From Sphingomonas sp. Leaf9 (lineage in GTDB: Bacteria; Pseudomonadota; Alphaproteobacteria; Sphingomonadales; Sphingomonadaceae): a stretch of DNA of 64,000 nucleotides. A program made the position numbers and the translations under genes. The stretch covers positions 62,001 to 126,000 of the forward strand of contig NZ_LMKC01000006.1 of the NCBI RefSeq assembly GCF_001421355.1. The letters are read 5' to 3'. Positions 25,074 through 42,297 of this stretch are shown here, piece by piece. The notes beneath the pieces are model-generated. The model had not been told where the DNA came from. It saw only the letters and a program-made list of their open reading frames with translations, and did not search any database. Within the stretch, counting starts at the first letter, position 1. The number at the start of each line of letters is the position of its first letter.

Positions 25074-26308
25074 CGGCGACGGCGATCGTCATCGGCGACG
25101 GCGTGGTCGCGCTGAACGTCGCGCTGGCGCTGCAACGACGCGGCACGCAGGTGACGATCGTCGCCCCCGATGCGCCGTGGCGCGGCGCGTCATGGGGCAA
25201 TGCCGGGCATATCGCGGTCGAACAGGTCGAACCGCTCGCGTCGCTGGCCACGGTGACGAGTGTGCCGAAGCGGCTGTTCTCGCGCGGCGGCGCGCTCGCC
25301 TTGCCGCCACGGGCGATCCGGACGTGGCTGCCCTTCACGCTGCGGCTGCTCCGCGCCGCCGCCCCGGCACGGTTCGCGCGGGGGAAGGTGGCGCTGTCCG
25401 CGATGCTGGCGACCGCGATTCCGGCGTGGCAGCGGGTGCTGGCGGCGGCCGGGCGGGGCGACCTGTTGCGCATCGCGGGGCATTTCGTGGTGTGGGAAAC
25501 GCCCGAGAGCGCCGCGCGGGGGCAGGCGGCGTGGGCCGCGGCCGATACCGGCACCGCGACCGTTCGCCCCGTAACGCCCGACGAGCTGGCCCGGCTCCAG
25601 ACGCTGACCACGGTGCCGATCGCCGGCGCGATCCGGTTCGAAGGGAGCGGACAGATCGTCGATCCCGCCGCGCTGGGTGCCGCGCTGCTCGGGCAGTTCG
25701 TGGCGAACGGCGGCACGATGATCCGCACCCGCGCCCGCGCCCGCGCGATCGTGGAGGCGGACGGCGGCGCGCGCGTCGTGCTGGAACAGGGCGCACCGAT
25801 CGAGGCGGCGGTGGCGGTGGTCGCCGCCGGGGCGGCATCGGCCGCGCTGGTCAAGGCCGTAGGCCTCACCGCCCCGCTGATCGCCGAGCGTGGCTATCAT
25901 GTCGAGGGCGATCCCGGCGAATGGCCCGCCGACCTGCCGCCGGTGGTGTTCGAGGACCGCTCGATGATCGTCACCCGCTTCGCCGACCGGCTGCGCGCGG
26001 CGAGCATCGTCGAATTCGCCCGCGCCGACATGGCCCCCGATCCGCGCAAATGGGCGCGCATCCGGGGCCATGTCGCTGCGCTGGGCCTGTCGCTCGCCCC
26101 GCCGCTCGAACCGTGGATGGGCGCGCGGCCGACGCTGCCCGATTACCTGCCCGCGATCGGACGGCGCGGCGCGGTCGCCTATGCATTCGGGCACCAGCAT
26201 CTGGGGCTGACGCTGGCGGCGACCAGCGGCGAGGCACTGGCCGCGCTGCTGCACGACGCGCCGCCGCCGTTCGACCTGTCGCCCTTCACCCTCGATCGAT
26301 TTCGGTAG
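25070..26308 (+). CDS. FAD-dependent D-amino acid/D-hydroxyproline oxidoreductase (DadA-like)
   Basis: Predicted to oxidise cis-4-hydroxy-D-proline to pyrroline-4-hydroxy-2-carboxylate, linking the epimerase to the deaminase. The 412-residue protein has an N-terminal FAD-binding Rossmann motif (IVIGDGVVALNVALALQRRG), a DAO-type substrate domain, VAAGAASAALVKAVGL, and the C-terminal FAD-binding segment GARPTLPDYLPAIGRRGAVA with AFGHQHLGLTLAATSGEALA. The third glycine of GxGxxG is Ala here, which is tolerated in some homologues. GTG start overlaps the permease stop. Last gene of the operon; a hairpin at 26310-26330 follows. Confidence 0.87.
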   Translation: MTATAIVIGDGVVALNVALALQRRGTQVTIVAPDAPWRGASWGNAGHIAVEQVEPLASLATVTSVPKRLFSRGGALALPPRAIRTWLPFTLRLLRAAAPARFARGKVALSAMLATAIPAWQRVLAAAGRGDLLRIAGHFVVWETPESAARGQAAWAAADTGTATVRPVTPDELARLQTLTTVPIAGAIRFEGSGQIVDPAALGAALLGQFVANGGTMIRTRARARAIVEADGGARVVLEQGAPIEAAVAVVAAGAASAALVKAVGLTAPLIAERGYHVEGDPGEWPADLPPVVFEDRSMIVTRFADRLRAASIVEFARADMAPDPRKWARIRGHVAALGLSLAPPLEPWMGARPTLPDYLPAIGRRGAVAYAFGHQHLGLTLAATSGEALAALLHDAPPPFDLSPFTLDRFR

Positions 26309-26309
26309 A

Positions 26310-26330
26310 GTGGGGCGACATGCGCCCCAC
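26310..26330 (+). other. Hairpin after the hydroxyproline operon
   Basis: GTGGGGCG and CGCCCCAC form an 8-bp perfect stem with an ACATG loop, two bases after the stop codon of the oxidoreductase. It lacks a T-run, so it is at most a weak or Rho-assisted terminator or a 3'-end stabiliser. The repeat element starts directly after it. Confidence 0.5.
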
Positions 26331-26443
26331 CCGTTTGTGCTGAGTAGGGGCTGAGCTTGTCGAAGACCCGTATCGAAGCATCTGGTCGCGGTCCTTCGAT
26401 ACGCCCCTTCGACTTCGCTCAGTGGCTACTCAGGACGAACGGG
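26331..26443. repeat. Intergenic palindromic repeat flanking the GntR gene, left copy
   Basis: The element reads TGCTGAGTAGGGGCTGAGCT, TGTCGAAGACCCGTATCGAA and, after an inner loop, TCCTTCGATACGCCCCTTCG, then CTCAGTGGCTACTCAGGACG. The two halves are inverted copies, so it folds into one long hairpin. A second copy in the same orientation lies at 27309-27420 on the other side of the regulator gene. The rest of the gap up to the regulator (26444-26575) shows nothing recognisable. Confidence 0.85.
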
Positions 26444-26575
26444 TAGGCATCCGGTCATCATGCGCTGGGTTGTTTGGAAGTGTGCCGGCACCGCACGAAA
26501 TGGCCGCTCTCGCCAATTTCCAAACGAAGAACAAGCGATGGTTGCGCTGGCGGACAGGGGGAGTAGGTGTTCGGA

Positions 26576-26592
26576 CACGGTATACCACCGTG
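26576..26592 (+). promoter_or_regulatory. GTATAC-containing inverted repeat before the GntR gene
   Basis: CACGGT (26576-26581) and ACCGTG (26587-26592) form an inverted repeat around ATACC, creating the core GGTATACC. It lies 17 bases before the GntR ATG and matches the GTATAC core seen at three other promoters in the cluster, so it may be an autoregulatory site. Confidence 0.5.
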
Positions 26593-26608
26593 CACCGGGA
26601 CTTTCCGC

Positions 26609-27274
26609 ATGACCGCTATCGTCGTCCGCAACCTTTCCGAACAGCTGGTCGACCTGCTGCGCGACCGCATCCTTGCCGGACAGCTGGATGCCGACCGTGC
26701 GATCCGGCAGGATGCGCTGGCCGCCGAACTGGGCGTCAGCAAGATCCCGCTGCGCGAGGCGCTGACGAGGCTGGAGCAGGAAGGGCTGGTGCGGTCGCGC
26801 GCCAATCGCGGCTATTTCGTCCGCGACCTGACCATCGACGAGGCGGAGGAGGTCTATGCCCTGCGCCTGAAGCTGGAGCCGGAGGTCGCCGGCGTCGCGG
26901 CGATGCGCGCGACCGAGGGTGAGCGGACGCTGGCGATCGCCACGCTGGCGCAGCTCGACGAGGTGACCAACGCGCATGGCGACGGCGTGGGCGCGTTCAA
27001 CCGCGCGTTTCACCTCGCGCTGCTGCGGCCGTCGCGCCAGACGATCACGACGACGATGCTGGAGCGGTTGCACGTGCTGGGCGAACGCTATGTCCGCCGC
27101 CATCTCGAACCGCTGGGCCGCGACCAGCGCGCGAACGACGAACATGCCCGGCTGCTCGAATGCTGGCTGGCGCGCGACGCGGCGGCGGTCAGCGCGCGGA
27201 TGTACGCGCATATCGAACAGACCGTGCTCGACCTGCGCCGCGAATTCGCCAACGACGGCGGCGACGCGGCGTAA
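26609..27274 (+). CDS. GntR-family (FCD/FadR subfamily) transcriptional regulator
   Basis: A 221-residue repressor-type regulator. The N-terminal winged helix-turn-helix is clear: LRDRILAGQLDADRAIRQDA, LAAELGVSKIPLREALTRLE and LVRSRANRGYFVRDLTI (residues about 15-70). The C-terminal all-helical FCD domain follows, with RLKLEPEVAGVAAM, AFHLALLRPS (metal-ligand-type His) and NDEHARLLECWLARD. GntR/FCD proteins commonly control hydroxyproline genes (HypR of rhizobia). It sits between the hydroxyproline operon and the TonB receptor operon, and a palindromic GTATAC motif lies at promoters of both. The gene is bracketed by two same-orientation repeat elements. Confidence 0.9.
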   Translation: MTAIVVRNLSEQLVDLLRDRILAGQLDADRAIRQDALAAELGVSKIPLREALTRLEQEGLVRSRANRGYFVRDLTIDEAEEVYALRLKLEPEVAGVAAMRATEGERTLAIATLAQLDEVTNAHGDGVGAFNRAFHLALLRPSRQTITTTMLERLHVLGERYVRRHLEPLGRDQRANDEHARLLECWLARDAAAVSARMYAHIEQTVLDLRREFANDGGDAA

Positions 27275-27308
27275 CGTCGCCGCCCCATGACGTTGACGTC
27301 CCTCCCAT

Positions 27309-27420
27309 CCGTTCGTGCTGAGTAGGGGCTGAGCTTGTCGAAGACCCATATCGAAGCACCGTTCGCGGTCCTTCGATACGCCCTTTCGACAAGCTCGGTG
27401 GCACCTCAGGACGGACGGGT
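27309..27420. repeat. Intergenic palindromic repeat flanking the GntR gene, right copy
   Basis: Nearly the same as 26331-26443: TGCTGAGTAGGGGCTGAGCT, TGTCGAAGACCCATATCGAA, then TCCTTCGATACGCCCTTTCG and ACAAGCTCGGTGGCACCTCA. Same orientation as the left copy, so the pair forms direct repeats about 980 bases apart around the regulator gene. Confidence 0.85.
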
Positions 27421-27507
27421 ATGTATTCTCCACCATCAGCCCCGACGACCGATTCCGCCTCTTTTGCCGCGACTTAGCGCAATGAAGCCACACGCCACGA
27501 CCCTCTA

Positions 27508-27540
27508 TTGCACTTTTTATGCACGGATATCGTATAATAT
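27508..27540 (+). promoter_or_regulatory. TonB-receptor promoter with GTATA operator
   Basis: TTGCAC (27508-27513) and TATAAT (27533-27538) form a promoter with a long 19-base spacer. ATCGTATAATAT (27529-27540) covers the -10 and aligns with the perfect palindrome at 21662, with mismatches only in its right half. The start codon is 57 bases downstream. Confidence 0.55.
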
Positions 27541-27596
27541 ATTTGAGCATAGCGTCTGGTTATGGCATTCTTTCCCCGACAATCATGGGGGTGACG

Positions 27597-35970
<8,374 letters not shown>

Positions 35971-36146
35971 GGGCGCGAAGGGCCTGTCCTACAGCGACCT
36001 GACCTGTCACAGTCCTTGGCGCTCTTTGACTGGCGGGCCGCTATTGCGCAGCACTCGCAACGCCATGCGAAAGCGTGGCGAGTGTGAACTTTGTGAACTT
36101 TGCCCGAAAAATCCTTTGTTTTCAGGGGGGGCAGGGATCGGTGGCG
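35971..36146. other. Convergent intergenic gap
   Basis: Between the S9 peptidase and the DUF5695 gene there is no gene. The only pattern is a short tandem repeat, TGTGAACTTTGTGAACTTTG (36082-36101), followed by an A/T-rich stretch. No clear terminator hairpin was found. Confidence 0.5.
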
Positions 36147-38828
36147 CTACCGCGCGCGCAGTACCACCGTCGTCGGTGCGCCCGACAGCGCGATCGTCGT
36201 GAAGCCGCGTTCGGCCGTGCCGCGATCGATCGTATAGGGCGCGCCGCCCGCCGGGGCCTCGACCAGCAGGTGCGCGGCGGGGGTCGTGGCGGTGGCGGGG
36301 TCGAGGGTCAGTTCGATGCGGCGCGCGGCGGGCAGCCAGCGGGCGCGGGCGATCGTGCCGGCGGCCAGCGTGATCCACTGCCCGGCGGGGGCGACGAACA
36401 ACCGGGTGCGCGCGCCGTCGTGCGGCACGATCTCCACGCCCGCGCCCGCTTCACCGACGGTGCCGCCGAACCCCAGCCAGCCAAAGGTCGCATCGCGCAC
36501 CAGATAGGTCGCGGCGGCATAGGCATGGCCGAAATAGCCCATGCCGTAATCGCCGCTATACGCGTCCCAGCGCATCATGTCGGGTTCGGAATGGAACGCG
36601 GCGGAGGCGAAGCCGTCGCGGTCGATATTGGTGATCCCGCCCATGAACCCGCCATAGGCGACGCGCAGCAGGTGCAGGTCGGCGGGATCGCGGCGGAACG
36701 CATCGAACAGCGGCACGGCGTTCAGCGCCGACCCGTAATGGTGCAGCTGCCGTTCGATCCGCGGCACCTTTCCACCGTACAGGAAATCCCAATAGCGCCG
36801 GGCATTGCCGTTATAGCCCCAGTGCGGCACGGTCGGGTCATAGCCCAGGATCACCTCGCGCGTGACCGCCGCCTCACGGGCGTGGCCGAAATGTTGCATC
36901 CACGCATACACCTCCGGCTGCCCGGTCGAATCCCACGCCATCTCGCTGCCGAATGGATAGGCGAGGGTGCGCCAATGGTCGGCGCGCGCGCGCATCAGCG
37001 CCTCGATCTCCGCCGCCTGCGCGGTCATCCCCTCACGCTGCAGGTCGGTCAGGATTTCGAGGAACACCTCCCCCTCCATCTGCCCGAACTGCGCATAATG
37101 CGGGGCGTCGCGCATCATCGCGACGGTCGTGCGCGCGGCTTGGGTAAGGTAGAAGCGCCAGTCGTGGCGCGTGACCAGCCCGGCATGGTGCCGCGCCAGG
37201 CGATAGAGCACCCAATGCCCGACCGCGACATGGGGGTAGTTGTACGAGCGGCCAAGGTCGTCGGCCTGCTTGCGGTCCCACGATGCCCAGGTCGACCAGT
37301 CGGTGCCCCGGTCGTAATAGCCGGCGAACGCCTTCGGGTCGTAATAGAACAGGCTCTTCTTCACGCCGCCGCTCGCCGTCTGCAACTTGCCGAGCACGGT
37401 TGCGTCAACCATGTGCTCCAGCTTCGCGACTTCCTGCGGCTCTGGGTGGTCGAGTTGCTTCATGATCGCGGCGACCCACGACCCGCCGCCGCCCTCGTCG
37501 CTCATCCCGGCGATCCACACGCGCTTGTCCTGCGTGACGATGCGGTTCGCGTCGTGGTCATAGGTCAGGATCGCCGGCGCGCGGCGGAACGGGTCGGCGG
37601 GGTCGTCGAACCACTGCCGCGTCGTCGCGAAACGGCCAAGATCGGCCGACACCTGCGCCAGCGGCTTCGTCACGTAGTAATGCACGCTCTGCACGCTGCC
37701 ATCGGCATAGGTGATCGTGACGCGCGCACGGCCCCACCCGGTGCCCGTCACCCGCCAGCGCCGCCATCCCGTGGGGGCCGCGACCGGGGTCAGCGTCAGC
37801 GCATCGGCCGGGGTGATCGCGACGCCGCGCACGGCTTGGCCCGCTCGCACGAACAGGTCGGCGGGGCTGTCGGTCGGGACGACATAGCCTGGCAGGCCGA
37901 TGGCGAGCGGCCGGCGCTCCGCCTGCAACGTAGCCTCGATCGCGCGGATCGACGGCGCGGTGACGAGGCGGACGCCGATGCTGCGCCGCTCGCCGGGCGC
38001 AAGGGTGAAGCCGGTCGCCGGGTTCCACGGCTGTCCCGCATCGGCCATGGCGCGACTGGCGACCATCCAGTCGTAAAAGCCCTCGAACGTCTGCTGCCGC
38101 TTCGTCGCGTCGGTAAAGATATCGCCCGCCGCCGCGGCCTTCGCATCGCGCAGGATGCGATATTGCTCCAGCGGCGTGCGCCCGTCGGGCAGGACCAGCA
38201 GCGCCGGCCCCTTGCCGCTCAGCCGCGTGACCTGCAGATAGCCGGCATCATTGCCGATATAGGGGTCGACGAAGCTGGCGTGCGCATGCGCCTGTTCCAG
38301 CGTGCGGTCGGTGATGATGTTGTCGAACACCATCGGCATGCCCAGCGCCCCGATCTCCACCGGGGTCGCGCCGCGATTGTGCAGGGTGAAGCGCAACACC
38401 GGCGCGCCGCGATCGCGCAGCCACGCCCGCTCGATCGACAGCGGCAGCCCGGCGCCCATCGTCGCGGTCAGGTCGGCGCGCGCCAGCACATTCCCCCCGC
38501 CGGGCAGCGCACGGACGGGCACGCGGTGGCGGTAGGAGGAAAAGTCGCGCCACGTGCCGCCGGCGCTGCGCAGCCGCAGATGCAGGTCGCCGATCTGGGC
38601 ATAGCCATCGCCGAGCCGCGCCGCTGCCCGGTCGCCCGGCGCGAAATCGAAACCGGGTTCGCTGCGGGGTGACAGATGCAGCAGCGTCTGGTGCAGCGGG
38701 TCGAGCGTCACCGTCAGCGCGCCGGCGACCTGGAGCACAGGGCCGGGCGCGGGCGTGGCGGCCCCCAGCATCGCGCCCCCGGCCATCACCGCCGCCACCC
38801 CGCCGCACGCTGTCAAAACCCGCCGCAT
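36147..38828 (-). CDS. Exported DUF5695-type protein, probable carbohydrate-active enzyme
   Basis: An 893-residue protein with an N-terminal export signal (MRRVLTACGGVAAVMAGGAM). The N-terminal half is beta-rich (GALTVTLDPLHQTLLHLSPR, then YRHRVPVRALPGGGNVLARA); the C-terminal half is helical with many aromatic and acidic residues (DWSTWASWDRKQADDLGRSY, FGQMEGEVFLEILTDLQREG, MMRWDAYSGDYGMGYFGHAY), suggesting an alpha/alpha-toroid like many glycosidases and lyases. I believe it belongs to DUF5695, whose activity is not known to me. It is divergent from GH127, sharing a promoter region with a GTATAC palindrome, which supports a role on arabinosylated or galactosylated hydroxyproline glycans. 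Confidence 0.8.
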   Translation of the reverse strand: MRRVLTACGGVAAVMAGGAMLGAATPAPGPVLQVAGALTVTLDPLHQTLLHLSPRSEPGFDFAPGDRAAARLGDGYAQIGDLHLRLRSAGGTWRDFSSYRHRVPVRALPGGGNVLARADLTATMGAGLPLSIERAWLRDRGAPVLRFTLHNRGATPVEIGALGMPMVFDNIITDRTLEQAHAHASFVDPYIGNDAGYLQVTRLSGKGPALLVLPDGRTPLEQYRILRDAKAAAAGDIFTDATKRQQTFEGFYDWMVASRAMADAGQPWNPATGFTLAPGERRSIGVRLVTAPSIRAIEATLQAERRPLAIGLPGYVVPTDSPADLFVRAGQAVRGVAITPADALTLTPVAAPTGWRRWRVTGTGWGRARVTITYADGSVQSVHYYVTKPLAQVSADLGRFATTRQWFDDPADPFRRAPAILTYDHDANRIVTQDKRVWIAGMSDEGGGGSWVAAIMKQLDHPEPQEVAKLEHMVDATVLGKLQTASGGVKKSLFYYDPKAFAGYYDRGTDWSTWASWDRKQADDLGRSYNYPHVAVGHWVLYRLARHHAGLVTRHDWRFYLTQAARTTVAMMRDAPHYAQFGQMEGEVFLEILTDLQREGMTAQAAEIEALMRARADHWRTLAYPFGSEMAWDSTGQPEVYAWMQHFGHAREAAVTREVILGYDPTVPHWGYNGNARRYWDFLYGGKVPRIERQLHHYGSALNAVPLFDAFRRDPADLHLLRVAYGGFMGGITNIDRDGFASAAFHSEPDMMRWDAYSGDYGMGYFGHAYAAATYLVRDATFGWLGFGGTVGEAGAGVEIVPHDGARTRLFVAPAGQWITLAAGTIARARWLPAARRIELTLDPATATTPAAHLLVEAPAGGAPYTIDRGTAERGFTTIALSGAPTTVVLRAR

Positions 38829-38879
38829 CGCGTCATCATCCCTGTCGTCCGATCGGTTGACTCCGACCCAGTTCCGCGT

Positions 38880-38891
38880 ATCGTATACTAT
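38880..38891. promoter_or_regulatory. GTATAC operator between DUF5695 and GH127 genes
   Basis: ATCGTATACTAT differs from the perfect palindrome ATCGTATACGAT at 21662 by one base. It lies 17 bases before the GH127 start and about 50 bases before the DUF5695 start, so it may control both. A TTGACT at 38857 could serve as -35 for the GH127 direction. Confidence 0.6.
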
Positions 38892-38908
38892 ATCTTTGGG
38901 AGATGGAA

Positions 38909-41275
38909 ATGCTGGTTGGTCGTCGTGCGTTCCTGTTGTCGTCGGCGACGCTGCCGATGCTGACGCTGCCCGCCGCGGCCAAGCGTGGGGCGGGGCTGCC
39001 GGCGAAGGCCACGCCGTTCCCGCTGTCGGCAGTGCGGCTGCGCCCGTCCGATTATGCCCGCGCGGTGGAGGTGAACAAGGCCTATCTGATGCGGCTGTCG
39101 CCCGACCGGCTGCTCCACAATTTCCATGCCTTTGCCGGGTTGCCGACCAAGGCACCGGTCTATGGCGGATGGGAAAGCGACACGATCGCGGGCCATACCC
39201 TCGGCCACTACCTTTCCGCGCTGGCGCTGATGCATGCGCAGACCGGTTGCGCGGAGTGCGCGACCCGCGCGGCGTACATCATCGACGAACTGGCGCGGTG
39301 CCAGGCGGCGCATGGCGACGGCTATGTCGCGGGCTTCTCGCGCAAGCGCAAGGACGGCACCATCGCCAACGGGAAGGAGATTTTCCCCGAGATCATGGCC
39401 GGCGACATCCGCTCGGCCGGGTTCGACCTCAATGGCTGCTGGGTGCCCTATTACAACTGGCACAAGCTCTATACCGGGCTGTTCGACGTCATCGACCATA
39501 TCGGCCCGAACGACCGCGCGATGGCGATCGCGACCGCGCTGGGCGGCTATATCGAACGCGTCTTCGCCGCCCTCTCCGACGATCAGGTGCAGGTGATGCT
39601 GGCCTGCGAATATGGCGGGCTGAACGAAAGCTTCGCTGAACTGCACGCGCGCACCGGCGATGCGCGCTGGCTGCGCCTGGCCGAGCGAATCTACGACAAG
39701 CGCAACCTCGACCCGCTGACGCAGAAGCGCGACCAGCTGGCGAACTTCCACGCCAATACGCAGGTGCCCAAGCTGATCGGCCTCGCCCGGCTGCACGAGA
39801 TCACCGGCAAGCCCGAACAGGCGACTGCCGCGCGCTTTTTCTGGGAACAGGTCGTGCGCCATCACAGCTATGTCATCGGCGGCAATGCCGACCGCGAATA
39901 TTTCAGCGGCCCCGACACGATCGCGCAGCACATCACCGAACAGACGTGCGAGTCCTGCAACACCTACAACATGCTCAAGCTGACCCGGCATTTGTTCGCG
40001 TGGGAGCCGGACGGCGCGCTGTTCGATTATTACGAACGCGCCCATCTGAACCACATCCTTGCGCATCAGGAGCCGGTGAACGGCGGCTTCACCTATATGA
40101 TGCCGCTGATGTCGGGGACGAAGCGCGAATATTCTGCGCGCGATGGCGAGGAATTCTGGTGCTGCGTCGGGACCGGCATGGAAAGCCATTCGAAGCACGG
40201 CGAAAGCATCTTCTGGTCCGGCGACGACACGCTGCTCGTCAATCTCTACATCCCCGCCGATGCAACATGGGCGGCGCGCGGCGCGACGATCGGGCTGGCG
40301 ACCGGCTATCCGTTCACGGGCGAGGCGACGCTGACCTTTACCACGCTCGACCGGCCGGGCAGCTTTCCGGTCGCGCTGCGCGTGCCGGGCTGGGCGAAGC
40401 AGCACGACGTGCTGGTGAACGGCAAGCCGGTCGATAGCGCGGCGGCGGGCGGTTATGCGATCGTGACGCGGCGGTGGAAGGCGGGCGATGCGGTGACGAT
40501 CCGCCTGCCGCTCGACCTGCGGATCGAGGCGACGCCGGGCGATGCGCAGACGATCGCGTTCCTGCGCGGGCCGCTGGTGCTGGCAGGTGACCTTGGCCGG
40601 GCCGACGGGACGTGGGACCAGCCCGACCCGTCGATGGTCGGCGACGACCTGATCGCCGCCTTTGCCGCCGTCGCGCCAGAAGCGGCGCAATATGCGACGA
40701 AGGGGATCGTGCGGCCCGGCGACCTGAGCTTCGTGCCCTTCTATCGCCAATATGACCGGCGATCGGCGGTCTATTTCAAACGCTTCAGCGATGCGCAGTG
40801 GAAGACCGAGGAAGCCGCGTTCCTGGCCGAACAGACGCGGCAGAAGGAACTGGCCGCGCGGCAGGTCGACGTGATGCACCTGGGCGAGATGCAGCCCGAG
40901 CGCGATCACCAGCTGACGTCGGACATTTCCTATCCGGTCGCCTATCGCGGGCGCAACGGCCGCGACGCGCGCACCGGCGGCTTCTTCGAATTCACGATGG
41001 CGGCAAAGCCCGGCCCGCTGGTGTTGCAGGCGAGCTATTGGGGCGACGAGCGCAAGCGCAGCTTCGACATCCTGGTCAACAACCAGCGGATTGCGACGCA
41101 GACGCTGGACGGCGACCGGCCCGGCGCGTTCTTCGACGTCGACTATCCGATCCCGGAGGCACTGACGAAGGGCAAGGCGCAGCTCAAGGTCCGTTTCGTG
41201 CCGCATGACAAGAATACCGCCGGGCCGGTCTTCGGCGTCCGGCTGTTCGCGGCGAAGCGGGGCGTGACGGCGTGA
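38909..41275 (+). CDS. GH127 beta-L-arabinofuranosidase (HypBA1-like), exported
   Basis: A 788-residue glycosidase removing beta-L-arabinofuranose, in the founding enzyme from Bifidobacterium the sugar attached to hydroxyproline of extensins. A Tat-like signal (GRRAFLLSSA) is followed by the alpha/alpha-barrel (YGGWESDTIAGHTLGHYLSA, CWVPYYNWHKLYTGLFD) and beta-sandwich domains. The unusual zinc-thiolate active site is intact: TCESCNTYN gives E348 and C350, and EFWCCVGTG gives C418 (nucleophile) and C419, matching E338, C340, C417 and C418 of HypBA1. The likely acid/base Glu is in ADREYFSG. ATG at 38909 chosen for its spacing from GGGAG. Confidence 0.92.
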   Translation: MLVGRRAFLLSSATLPMLTLPAAAKRGAGLPAKATPFPLSAVRLRPSDYARAVEVNKAYLMRLSPDRLLHNFHAFAGLPTKAPVYGGWESDTIAGHTLGHYLSALALMHAQTGCAECATRAAYIIDELARCQAAHGDGYVAGFSRKRKDGTIANGKEIFPEIMAGDIRSAGFDLNGCWVPYYNWHKLYTGLFDVIDHIGPNDRAMAIATALGGYIERVFAALSDDQVQVMLACEYGGLNESFAELHARTGDARWLRLAERIYDKRNLDPLTQKRDQLANFHANTQVPKLIGLARLHEITGKPEQATAARFFWEQVVRHHSYVIGGNADREYFSGPDTIAQHITEQTCESCNTYNMLKLTRHLFAWEPDGALFDYYERAHLNHILAHQEPVNGGFTYMMPLMSGTKREYSARDGEEFWCCVGTGMESHSKHGESIFWSGDDTLLVNLYIPADATWAARGATIGLATGYPFTGEATLTFTTLDRPGSFPVALRVPGWAKQHDVLVNGKPVDSAAAGGYAIVTRRWKAGDAVTIRLPLDLRIEATPGDAQTIAFLRGPLVLAGDLGRADGTWDQPDPSMVGDDLIAAFAAVAPEAAQYATKGIVRPGDLSFVPFYRQYDRRSAVYFKRFSDAQWKTEEAAFLAEQTRQKELAARQVDVMHLGEMQPERDHQLTSDISYPVAYRGRNGRDARTGGFFEFTMAAKPGPLVLQASYWGDERKRSFDILVNNQRIATQTLDGDRPGAFFDVDYPIPEALTKGKAQLKVRFVPHDKNTAGPVFGVRLFAAKRGVTA

Positions 41276-42297
41276 ACGACGGGCGGGTGCACATGACGCT
41301 GGACGCGGTGCGCGCCTATGCCCGCGCCACGCTGACGCGGGTCGGGCTGGCCCCGGCGCATGTCGCGGCGGTGGCGGAGACGATCGTCGCGGGCGAGCGC
41401 GACGGGTGCGGCGCGCACGGGCTGTACCGCCTGCTGGTCGCGGCGCATTCGGTGGCGTGCCGGGTGGTGGTGCCCGATGCGGTGCCGGTGCTGGAGCGGC
41501 GCGCGGGCGGCGTGGTGCGGGTCGACGGGCGGGGCGGCTTTGCCCAGCTGGCGTTCGACACCGGGCGCGACGCGCTGGTCGATGCGGCCCGCGCCAACGG
41601 CATCGCCGCGCTGGCGATAACGAACGTCGTCCATTTCGCGGCGCTGTGGCCGGAGGTGGAGGCGCTGGTCGACCGCGGGCTGGTCGCGCTGGCGGTGACC
41701 GCCAATCACGCCTGGGTCGCGCCGGCGGGGGGGACGCAGCCGGTCTTCGGCACGAACCCGATCGCCTTTGGCTGGCCGCGGGCGGGCGGGGTGCCGTTCG
41801 TGTTCGATTTCGCGACCAGCGCGGTGGCGCGCGGCGAGATCGAGCTGCACCGCCGCGCAGGCACTGCCGTCCCCGCCGACTGGGGCCACGCCCCCGATGG
41901 CAGCGACACGACCGATCCGGCGGCGGTGCTGGCCGGCGCGATGCGGACGTTCGGCGGGCACAAGGGGTCGGCGCTGGCGCTGATGGTCGAACTGCTCGCC
42001 GGGCCGCTGATCGGTGACCTGACCAGCGCGGAATCGATCGCGTGGGATGCGGGGCGCAAGGGGTCTCCGCTGGGCGGCGAGCTTGTCATCGCGCTCGACC
42101 CCGCCGGGTTCCTGGGGGATGCGGCGGCCGAACAGATGGCGCGCGCGGAACGCGTGTTCGCCGCGATCGAGGGGCAGGGCGCGCGCGTGTCCGGCGCGCG
42201 CCGCCACGCCCTGCGCCCCGTCAGCGAACGCGACGGGGTGTGGGTGTCACGGGCGCTGCTTGATGATATCGACCGGACGATGGGGGACGTGGCATGA
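41272..42297 (+). CDS. Delta1-pyrroline/piperideine-2-carboxylate reductase-like (LDH2 family)
   Basis: A 341-residue NAD(P)H oxidoreductase of the malate/L-lactate dehydrogenase-2 superfamily. Subgroup features point to the cyclic imino-acid reductases (DpkA/Pyr2C reductase): GCGAHGLYRLL (catalytic His), VVHFAALWPEVEALVDRGLV, GGTQPVFGTNPIAFGWPR and AMRTFGGHKGSALALMVELL. It could return delta1-pyrroline-2-carboxylate, made from 3-hydroxyproline or by proline oxidation, to L-proline. No 3-hydroxyproline dehydratase is seen here, so the substrate source is open. GTG start overlaps the GH127 stop; cytoplasmic. Confidence 0.8.
   Translation: MNDGRVHMTLDAVRAYARATLTRVGLAPAHVAAVAETIVAGERDGCGAHGLYRLLVAAHSVACRVVVPDAVPVLERRAGGVVRVDGRGGFAQLAFDTGRDALVDAARANGIAALAITNVVHFAALWPEVEALVDRGLVALAVTANHAWVAPAGGTQPVFGTNPIAFGWPRAGGVPFVFDFATSAVARGEIELHRRAGTAVPADWGHAPDGSDTTDPAAVLAGAMRTFGGHKGSALALMVELLAGPLIGDLTSAESIAWDAGRKGSPLGGELVIALDPAGFLGDAAAEQMARAERVFAAIEGQGARVSGARRHALRPVSERDGVWVSRALLDDIDRTMGDVA

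Noticed and set aside
26331..27420. Repeat pair considered as a CRISPR or an IS with terminal repeats
   Set aside because: Only two long palindromic units, about 980 bases apart, with a normal regulator gene between; no spacer array and no transposase.
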